Shown here in pieces: positions 1 to 5,089 of a stretch of DNA of 8,517 nt (position 1 is the first letter of the stretch; each line of letters starts with the position of its first letter). The position numbers and the translations under genes were made by a program. Under the pieces are notes generated by a model. The model had not been told where the DNA came from. It made no database searches and worked only from the letters and a program-made list of their open reading frames with translations. This DNA is from Planctomycetota bacterium (lineage in GTDB: Bacteria; Planctomycetota; PLA2), in NCBI GenBank assembly GCA_023150495.1, contig JAKLKT010000103.1, forward strand, positions 1 through 8,517, given 5' to 3'.

Positions 1-198
1 TCGATCGTCGCCTTCAGGCGCTTCAGCTCCTCGACGGTCTCCTTGGCCTTTCCGGAGTTGCTCCAGAAGGCGGAATCGGCCATCCGCGCCTCGAGCTCCT
101 CGCGCCGCTTGGTCAGGCGGGGCAGGTCAAAGACTGCCCTGGGCCTGCCGGACGCGGTTCCGGAGCTGCTCGAGGCGGGGCGCGAAGTCGTTGGACAT
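1..198 (-). CDS. prfB: Peptide chain release factor 2, N-terminal part, read through a programmed +1 frameshift
   Basis: RF2 recognises UGA and UAA stop codons in the ribosomal A site and triggers peptide release. Only its N-terminal region is here; the gene runs off the left edge. The zero frame begins at the ATG at 198-196 (MSNDFAPRLEQLRNRV...) and after 23 codons meets an in-frame UGA at 129-127. Reading continues in the +1 frame as DLPRLTKRREELEARMADS, then AFWSNSGKAKETVEELKRLK. This matches the coiled N-terminal domain of RF2, with the usual aromatic-Trp-(S/N) element and helical ELKRLK segment. The stop lies at the family's standard autoregulatory position (codon 26 in E. coli). The catalytic GGQ and SPF motifs lie outside the window. 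No Shine-Dalgarno is visible before the ATG. The next gene upstream is on the same strand, 101 bp away, across a G-rich leader. Confidence 0.9.
126..140 (-). promoter_or_regulatory. RF2 programmed +1 frameshift signal
   Basis: On the minus strand the sequence reads AGGG-CAGT-CTT-TGA-C. The slippery CUU codon is at 132-130, the UGA at 129-127 and the following C at 126. Four bases upstream of CUU, AGGG (140-137) can pair with the 16S anti-Shine-Dalgarno and push the ribosome forward, as AGGGGG does in E. coli. The CUU-UGA-C core is identical to the family consensus. The internal SD is shorter than in E. coli. Known role in the family: low RF2 slows termination at UGA and favours the shift, giving negative autoregulation. 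Confidence 0.92.
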
Positions 199-233
199 CG
201 GGAAGAGGTTATCACGGGGGGGCGCGGGGGGCG

Positions 234-260
234 CCCCTCCTCCCCCGGCCCCCTCCCCCC
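234..260 (-). other. G-quadruplex-type tract in the prfB leader
   Basis: Read on the minus strand (the prfB sense strand), four G runs of 6, 5, 5 and 4 bases (260-255, 253-249, 246-242, 237-234) are separated by loops of 1, 2 and 4 bases. This fits the canonical quadruplex pattern. It ends 36 bp before the prfB start codon. On the plus strand, G runs at 215-230 could instead pair with these C runs into a GC hairpin. The rest of the 101-bp spacer holds a perfect 12-bp palindrome (281-292). Formation in vivo is inference. Confidence 0.5.
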
Positions 261-299
261 GGGACGGAAGGGACGGTCCGCCGCCGCGGCGGTTGCAGC

Positions 300-797
300 T
301 CACCGGCGCCACAGCCCGCGCAGGAGCCCGTAGAGGATCGCGACGGCGAACTCGCGGAGCGGAAGGAAGACCGTCGCCTCCCGCGCGTCGTACTCCTCGG
401 CGAGCGCCTTCGCGAGGAGCCTCGCTGCCTCCGGCGGCAGCCGCGGCGGCTCCTCGGGCACGGGCACCTTCGGCACCCGGTCGAGCTCGTGGGAATCGAA
501 CCAGACGAGGCCGCAGGGGTCGCAGGCGTCCAGCCGCACGTCGCTCGCCGCGGAGAGGTCGCGCGTCTCCCCCATCGCGCGGCCGCACGCGGGGCACCTG
601 CGGCGGCCCGGGACCCTTGCCTCGCGGATCCCCGGCCAGATCGCCGTCCAGACCGGCGGCGGCACGATCCGGCGGAGGCTCGTCTCCGAGAGCGCGTGCG
701 CGCCGCAGCCGCCGCAGCGCCAGAACCGCGCGGGGCCGCGCTTCACGCGGTCCATCTCGCGGTCGCAGGACGGGCAGGCGAGCCGCTGCTCCGGCAC
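300..797 (-). CDS. Double zinc-ribbon (zf-TFIIB-like) protein
   Basis: A 165-residue protein of unknown function with two zinc ribbons. Ribbon 1 uses CPSC (8-11) and CGGC (28-31). Ribbon 2 uses CPAC (68-71) and CDPC (92-95), followed by GLVWFDSHELDRV, the hallmark end of the zf-TFIIB family (CxxCGGxWLDxxELxxL). The C-terminal third has a proline/acid linker, then a helix (about 121-140) and a hydrophobic-basic tail ending GLLRGLWRR that may touch membrane or nucleic acid. I chose the GTG at 797-795 because AGGA (809-806) lies 8 bases upstream. The upstream ATG at 908 would add 37 low-complexity residues and overlap the divergent protease gene. It lies 31 bp from that gene's start and on the same strand as prfB. 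The family often occurs as small uncharacterised proteins; no substrate can be assigned. Confidence 0.8.
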   Translation of the reverse strand: MPEQRLACPSCDREMDRVKRGPARFWRCGGCGAHALSETSLRRIVPPPVWTAIWPGIREARVPGRRRCPACGRAMGETRDLSAASDVRLDACDPCGLVWFDSHELDRVPKVPVPEEPPRLPPEAARLLAKALAEEYDAREATVFLPLREFAVAILYGLLRGLWRR

Positions 798-805
798 GCC
801 GGCTA

Positions 806-822
806 TCCTAGTCCCCGGAGGG
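806..822. promoter_or_regulatory. Pair of divergent ribosome binding sites
   Basis: In the 31-bp gap between two divergent start codons, the plus strand carries GGAGGG (817-822), 6 bases before the ATG at 829. The minus strand carries AGGA (809-806), 8 bases before the GTG at 797. These decide both starts. No room is left for separate promoters within the gap, so the promoter elements must reach into the coding sequences. Confidence 0.7.
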
Positions 823-828
823 CTGCCG

Positions 829-2295
829 ATGCTCCGTGTTCTCGCGATCCCGTTTCTCCTGGCCGCGGTCGCCGCCGCGCAGGACCCGGTGCGGTCCGCG
901 ATCGTCAAGGTCTACACGACCTCGCAGGAGGCGAACTACGGGCGGCCGTGGGAGATGCACACGCAGGAGAACTCGACCGGGTCCGGCTGCGTGATCGCCG
1001 GGAAGCGCATCCTCACGAACGCGCACGTCGTGAGCGACCAGACCTTCGTGCGCGTGCAGCGGTCGGACCTCGCCGACAAGCACGTCGCGACGGTCGCGGC
1101 GGTCTCGCACGAGCTCGACCTCGCCCTCCTGACCGTCTCGGACGAGGCGTTCTTCGACGGCGTGGAGCCGCTCGCGGTGGGCGACCTGCCGTCGGCCGGC
1201 GACTCGGTGGTCACGCTCGGGTTCCCGACGGGCGGGACGCGGATCGCCGTGACCGAGGGCGTGATCTCCCGGATCGACCGGGCCCGGTACTCGCACTCCG
1301 CGTTCGACAACCTCGTCTGCCAGATCGACGCGGCGATCAACCCGGGCTCGAGCGGCGGGCCGGTCCTCGCGGGCGGGGTGATCGTCGGCGTTGCGTTCCA
1401 GGTCCGCGGCGGCCAGAACATCGGCTACATGGTCCCCGCGCCCGTCGTCCGGCACTTCCTCGATGACATCGGGGACGGGAGTCACGACGGCACGCCGGCG
1501 GTGCCCTTCTGGTGGCAGGTGCTCGAGAACGCGCAGCTGCGCCGCCACTACCGGATGACCGACGACCATTCGGGCGTCCTGATCACGAAGATCTCCCCGC
1601 TGTTCGAGGGCGACGGCAAGCTCCGCACCCGGGACGTGCTCCTCGGCATCGACGACTACGACGTGGCGAACGACGGGACGATCGAGTTCCGGCCGGGGGA
1701 GCGGATCGAGATGCTCTACGCGATCGACCGGAAGCACATCGGCGAGTCGGCCACGTTCCACTTGCTGCGCGACGGGCGCCCGCTGGACGTCACGCTCGCT
1801 CTCAGCGCGGCCAAGCGCTCGTACGGCTGGATCGTGCCCCGCACGCAGTACGAGACGCGCCCCTCCTACTACATCGTCGGCGGGCTCGTGTTCTGCCCGC
1901 TGACCCAGAACTACTACGACACGTGGGACAAGTGGGACGACGTGCCGGTGAACCTCCAGCGGTACTGGTACGAGATGCGCACGGCCGACAACGCGGACCG
2001 CGAGGAGGTCGTCGTCCTCACGGACATCCTCCCGGACGAGATCAACGTCGGCTATACGGGGTTCGAGGACTCGGTCGTGAGGGAGGTGAACGGGAAGCGG
2101 GTCGGGAGCCTCAGGGACCTCGTCGCGATCCTCGAGGGCAACGACCACGAGGTCCACCGCATCGTGTTCGAGGACAGCGACGCCGAGATCGTGCTCTCGA
2201 AGGAGAACCTCGGCGCCCGCAGCAAGGGGATCCTCGAGCGCTACCGGGTGCCCGCGGACCGGTCGGCAGATCTCACGGGCACGGCCGCGAAGTAG
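829..2295 (+). CDS. Exported HtrA/Deg-type serine protease with PDZ and Deg9-like C-terminal domain
   Basis: A 488-residue trypsin-fold protease, probably acting outside the cytoplasmic membrane on misfolded or specific proteins. Residues 1-17 form a signal peptide (hydrophobic core, AAA before Gln18). The S1C catalytic triad is complete: His66 in TNAHVV, Asp97 in HELDLALL and Ser175 in NPGSSGGPV. Residues about 225-327 form a PDZ domain (HSGVLITKISP, LLGID, RDGRPLDVTL). Residues about 338-470 contain SYYIVGGLVFCPLTQNYYDT, the signature of the third PDZ-like domain of plant Deg2/Deg9 and related bacterial Do-like proteases. A plain DegP has two standard PDZ domains instead, so this is the Deg9-type architecture. 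The start is fixed by GGAGGG 6 bases upstream. It stands alone, diverging from the zinc-ribbon gene and converging on the VWA gene. The natural substrate is unknown. Confidence 0.9.
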   Translation: MLRVLAIPFLLAAVAAAQDPVRSAIVKVYTTSQEANYGRPWEMHTQENSTGSGCVIAGKRILTNAHVVSDQTFVRVQRSDLADKHVATVAAVSHELDLALLTVSDEAFFDGVEPLAVGDLPSAGDSVVTLGFPTGGTRIAVTEGVISRIDRARYSHSAFDNLVCQIDAAINPGSSGGPVLAGGVIVGVAFQVRGGQNIGYMVPAPVVRHFLDDIGDGSHDGTPAVPFWWQVLENAQLRRHYRMTDDHSGVLITKISPLFEGDGKLRTRDVLLGIDDYDVANDGTIEFRPGERIEMLYAIDRKHIGESATFHLLRDGRPLDVTLALSAAKRSYGWIVPRTQYETRPSYYIVGGLVFCPLTQNYYDTWDKWDDVPVNLQRYWYEMRTADNADREEVVVLTDILPDEINVGYTGFEDSVVREVNGKRVGSLRDLVAILEGNDHEVHRIVFEDSDAEIVLSKENLGARSKGILERYRVPADRSADLTGTAAK

Positions 2296-2315
2296 ACGCC
2301 CGCGCCCGCGACGCC

Positions 2316-2333
2316 TGCGGCACGCGTGCCGCA
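2316..2333. other. Perfect 18-bp palindrome downstream of the protease gene
   Basis: TGCGGCACG followed directly by its reverse complement CGTGCCGCA, starting 20 bp after the stop codon at 2295. With no loop bases it would open into a short hairpin in RNA. It is a plausible part of a 3' boundary between convergent genes, but no T-run follows on either strand. Confidence 0.4.
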
Positions 2334-2352
2334 CCCTCCGGCCATAACCCCC

Positions 2353-2387
2353 TTCCGGACAGACGCTTGCGTCTTAACAATCCGGAA
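2353..2387. terminator. Two-tier dyad between convergent genes
   Basis: An outer inverted repeat TTCCGGA (2353-2359) / TCCGGAA (2381-2387) encloses an inner hairpin AGACGC-TT-GCGTCT (2361-2374). The structure lies 8 bp past the stop of the minus-strand VWA gene and about 57 bp past the plus-strand protease gene. Neither strand has a proper U-tract after the stem, so it may be a factor-dependent end, an RNA-stability stem or a protein site. The 100-bp spacer has no credible gene. Confidence 0.35.
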
Positions 2388-2395
2388 AAGATGCG

Positions 2396-3709
2396 CTACC
2401 GGACTGTGCGCTGGATGTGCTCGCCGCCGTTTTGCTCGGCGATCCGCTTCAGGATGGACACGTGCTCGTCGCCGTCCACCGTGCGGATCACCGACACCGT
2501 GTGGATGCGCGTGCCCTTCGTGTTGAGCCGCTTCAGCTCCGCGAGGATCTCGTCCGGGAACTGCTTCCGGCCGCGGTTCGGTTCCCCGTCAGAGATCACG
2601 AAGATCTCGTCGACCTCGAGCGCGAGCGCCGTCTCGATCGCGTCGAAGAGGTTCGTGTAGTTCTTCACCTCGATCGTCGGCAGGTGGCGGACGAGCAGCT
2701 CCTTCGTCACCGGGTCCGCCCGCGAGAGCCGCCCGCGCCACGGCCACACGTGCTCGTTGAAGAACACGACCTCGAACCGCGACGTCCCCGGCAGCGCCTT
2801 CACCGCGCGCGAGAGCTGGTCGTAGGCGAGGTCGAGCTTGTAGCGCATCGACCCGCTCACGTCGCACACGAACGCGACCCTGCCGCCCGTGACCGGGATG
2901 CCGAAGTAGGTGCCGCCGATCGTCTTCCTCGCCGGCCCCTCCCGCGCGACCGTGCGCGGCTTGCCGTCCGGCCACTCCCCTCCCCCCGCGCCCCCCTCCA
3001 TCGCCTTCTCGACCGGCTCCACCTTGTCCCGCGTCTCCCACCAGGCCTTCCACGCGACGGGATCCCGGCCGAGGTCCTTCCGCGTCAGCGCGACCAGCGA
3101 CTCGATCGCGGCCGTGACCAGCGCCGGGTCGTCCGAGTCGAGGAGATCGACGAGCGGCGGGAGCGCATCCGGGGACTTGTCCCGCGCGAGCGCGTGGGCC
3201 GCGGCGGCCCGGGGGCACCAGTCGTCCGGCATCGCCGCGCGCAGCCGGATCCGCGCCTCCGTGCCCGGCAGCGCCCCGAGCACCCGCACGTAGGCCGCCC
3301 GCAGGGTCGGGTCCCCCGCCTCCTCGATCCGCCGCGTCAGCCCGTCGGCGAGCGCCGGGGGGGCCGTCCGGAAGACCTCCTCCGCCGCTTCGAGCACCCG
3401 GTCGTCGGCGTCCGAGGCGAGCCTCTCGAGGAGCGCCTCGAAGCCCCGGTCGGCGCCGAGCCGCCCGATCGCCCGGAAGGCCTGCGCCCGTTCGTCCCCG
3501 GGGAAGCGGTCGGAGAGGAACCGCCGGAGCGTCTCCAGAGCCCGGTCGCGCTGGTAGGCCGTGGCGGGAGCGATCTCCCCCTTGGCGAATCCGTCGAGGG
3601 CCTCCCGCCGCCGGTCGCGGTCGTCGGCCCTGAGCGTCCTGAGCGCCCTGTCGAAGTCCTCGCCCGACGCCGGGGCCGCGAGCAGCGCAAGGAGGCAAAG
3701 CCGTAGCAT
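2396..3709 (-). CDS. Exported HEAT-repeat/VWA-domain protein
   Basis: A 437-residue protein of unknown specific role, probably an extracytoplasmic scaffold or adhesion/assembly factor. Residues 1-16 (MLRLCLLALLAAPASG) look like a signal peptide. Residues about 20-215 are alpha-helical HEAT/armadillo-like repeats (for example DDRVLEAAEEVF, PTLRAAYVRVLGAL, SPDALPPLVDLL, DPALVTAAIESLVAL), ending in the WKAWWETR element often seen after such repeats. A Gly-rich linker (235-250) leads to a von Willebrand A domain (about 277-437) with a complete MIDAS: DVSGSM (283-288), Thr352 in KNYTNLFDAI and Asp374 in ISDGEPN. So metal-dependent ligand binding should be intact. I chose the ATG at 3709 because it gives a clean signal peptide; the ATG at 3814 would add 35 basic residues inside the divergent gene. 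The start is 22 bp from that gene, with no clear Shine-Dalgarno. Confidence 0.85.
   Translation of the reverse strand: MLRLCLLALLAAPASGEDFDRALRTLRADDRDRRREALDGFAKGEIAPATAYQRDRALETLRRFLSDRFPGDERAQAFRAIGRLGADRGFEALLERLASDADDRVLEAAEEVFRTAPPALADGLTRRIEEAGDPTLRAAYVRVLGALPGTEARIRLRAAMPDDWCPRAAAAHALARDKSPDALPPLVDLLDSDDPALVTAAIESLVALTRKDLGRDPVAWKAWWETRDKVEPVEKAMEGGAGGGEWPDGKPRTVAREGPARKTIGGTYFGIPVTGGRVAFVCDVSGSMRYKLDLAYDQLSRAVKALPGTSRFEVVFFNEHVWPWRGRLSRADPVTKELLVRHLPTIEVKNYTNLFDAIETALALEVDEIFVISDGEPNRGRKQFPDEILAELKRLNTKGTRIHTVSVIRTVDGDEHVSILKRIAEQNGGEHIQRTVR
2978..3000 (-). repeat. G-tract motif inside the VWA gene linker
   Basis: On the minus strand, G runs of 2, 6, 6 and 4 (3000-2999, 2997-2992, 2988-2983, 2981-2978) are separated by A, CGC and A. 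They encode the EGGAGGGE linker between HEAT and VWA parts. The arrangement nearly matches the tract after pyk (5065-5089) and resembles the prfB leader tract. Here the Gly-rich coding sense may be the whole explanation. Confidence 0.45.
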
Positions 3710-3731
3710 CCGTGTGTTACAACGCGCGGCG

Positions 3732-5060
3732 ATGGACGAGAGGCTCGAGGCGGTCCGGCGGCGCAAGCGCGTCGTGCTCCTGCTCGTGTTCCTCGGCATC
3801 ATCGCCGCGCTCATCTTCCTCCTCCGCGCCGTCCTCGCCCCGTTCCTGATCGCGCTCTTCGTGGCCTACCTGATCGACCCGCTCGTGGACCGGATGGCAC
3901 GCCTCCGGCTGCCGAGGGGGGCGCACCTCGGGCGCGCGGGGTCGATCGTCGTCATCTACCTCGTCCTCATCTTCTGCCTCTTCCTCGGCGTGAAGTTCAC
4001 GATCCCGACGCTCTCCGACCAGATCGGCCAGGTCCGCCAGGACATCCCCAAGGCGCGGACGTGGCTCGAAGCGCTCGCCCAGAAGGGCGTGGACTGGTGG
4101 GAGCGCGAGGTGAAGAAGGAGAAGAAGCCCGCCGCCGGGGAGGAGAAGGGGCCCGGGGAAGAGGAGGGGGCCGGGGAGGAGAAGGTCGAGCCTCCTCCGC
4201 GCGATCCGGCGCCCCCCCGCTACCGCGTGCTCTTCAAGGGGGGCGGCGAGATGACGGGCGTGGTCGCCGCGGAGAGCGAGGGGCAGCTCGTCCTGAGGAT
4301 CGGCGACGAGTTCCTCGCGATCGACCGGGAGAGGATCGAGCGGCTCGACCCGCTCGAGCGGGAGGATGTCCGGTTCGACCTGTTCCGGTACATCCAGCAG
4401 TTCTCGGGCCACGTGGACGCGGCCCTGGGGTTCGCGTTCAACGCGGCCCGGGCCTTGGTGAAGGCGCTCTTCCTGACCGTGCTCGTCCTCATGATCACGG
4501 CCTTCCTGTGCATCGACAAACCGCGGTTGCTCGCCTTCATCAGCTCCGTGCCGCCCGAGCGCCACCGCGACACGTGGCTCCGCCTCGCGGGGTACCTCGA
4601 CCGCGGGCTCGCCGGGGTGATCCGCGGCCAGCTCATGATCTGCCTCGTGAACGCGATCCTCACCTGGATCGGGCTCCAACTCCTCGGGGTGCGCTACTCG
4701 CTGCTCCTGGGTGTCGTCGCGGGCATCTTCAGCATCATCCCGATCTTCGGGACGATCCTCTCCTCGATCCCGATCGTCCTCATCGCCTGGGGGACGAGCG
4801 GGCTCGAGCTCGGCGCCCTGACGCTCGGCTGGATCCTCCTGATCCACTTCATCGAGGCGAACTTCCTGAACCCGAAGATCATGGGCAGCGCGAGCAAGAT
4901 CCACCCGGTCGTCGTCGTCTTCGCGCTGATCGCCGGCGAGAACGCCTACGGGATCACCGGCGCGCTGCTCGCCGTGCCCGCCGCCTCGATCCTGCAGAGC
5001 TGCTTCAAGTTCTTCGTGCTCGACCGGCAGCTCGAGGCGGCCGAGGAGCCGGCCGCGTAG
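3732..5060 (+). CDS. AI-2E family (PerM/TqsA-like) transporter with an inserted soluble module
   Basis: A 442-residue multi-pass membrane protein. The family includes TqsA (autoinducer-2 export) and Na+/H+ antiporter-like members, so the substrate cannot be read from sequence. Membrane segments are at about 13-31, 34-50, 71-89, 244-262, 298-320, 323-355 (with IPIFG, in place of the family's VPYLGP), 358-376 and 392-425. Family signatures include RGLAGVIRGQL, FLNPKIMGSASKIHPV and the C-terminal ITGALLAVPAAS. The usual loop between the third and fourth segments is enlarged. After the helix 93-128 come a Lys-rich stretch, three GEE hexapeptide repeats (135-152), a Pro linker and a beta-rich module (about 164-206). 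The ATG at 3732 follows no clear Shine-Dalgarno and is 22 bp from the divergent VWA start. Upstream in-frame starts lie inside the VWA gene and add residues foreign to the family. Confidence 0.87.
   Translation: MDERLEAVRRRKRVVLLLVFLGIIAALIFLLRAVLAPFLIALFVAYLIDPLVDRMARLRLPRGAHLGRAGSIVVIYLVLIFCLFLGVKFTIPTLSDQIGQVRQDIPKARTWLEALAQKGVDWWEREVKKEKKPAAGEEKGPGEEEGAGEEKVEPPPRDPAPPRYRVLFKGGGEMTGVVAAESEGQLVLRIGDEFLAIDRERIERLDPLEREDVRFDLFRYIQQFSGHVDAALGFAFNAARALVKALFLTVLVLMITAFLCIDKPRLLAFISSVPPERHRDTWLRLAGYLDRGLAGVIRGQLMICLVNAILTWIGLQLLGVRYSLLLGVVAGIFSIIPIFGTILSSIPIVLIAWGTSGLELGALTLGWILLIHFIEANFLNPKIMGSASKIHPVVVVFALIAGENAYGITGALLAVPAASILQSCFKFFVLDRQLEAAEEPAA
4134..4187 (+). repeat. Three 18-bp tandem repeats in the transporter gene
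   Basis: Three in-frame copies (4134-4151, 4152-4169, 4170-4187) encode AGEEKG, PGEEEG and AGEEKV. Copies 1 and 3 share their first 16 bases, GCCGGGGAGGAGAAGG; copy 2 differs at a few positions. The array also forms a series of G4-5 runs on the sense strand. It looks like local expansion in a disordered acidic linker. Confidence 0.7.
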
Positions 5061-5064
5061 GCCG

Positions 5065-5089
5065 CCCCTCCCCCGCGCCCCCTCCCCCC
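5065..5089 (-). other. G-quadruplex-type tract directly after the pyk stop
   Basis: On the minus strand, G runs of 6, 5, 5 and 4 (5089-5084, 5082-5078, 5074-5070, 5068-5065) are separated by A, CGC and A. The first G belongs to the TAG stop of pyk. The tract nearly fills the 28-bp spacer between two convergent genes, where no stem-loop terminator is visible. It may mark the 3' end of pyk transcripts; that is inference. Confidence 0.5.

Noticed and set aside
127..198. prfB as a pseudogene or sequencing frameshift, since its first frame stops after 23 codons
   Set aside because: The stop sits in an exact CUU-UGA-C context with an upstream SD-like AGGG at the standard RF2 position, and the +1 frame continues as RF2.
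808..2334. Long minus-strand ORF opposite the protease gene
   Set aside because: Its product is low-complexity, Arg/Val/Asp/His-rich, with no motif; the opposite strand encodes a protease with full triad. Long shadow frames are expected at this GC.
2353..2387. Integron attC-like site (TTAACAA next to an imperfect dyad)
   Set aside because: The RYYYAAC and GTTRRRY core sites are not both present and no integrase or cassette context exists.
3710..3814. Longer start for the VWA protein at 3814
   Set aside because: It adds 35 basic, low-complexity residues before a good signal peptide and lies within the divergent transporter's coding sequence.
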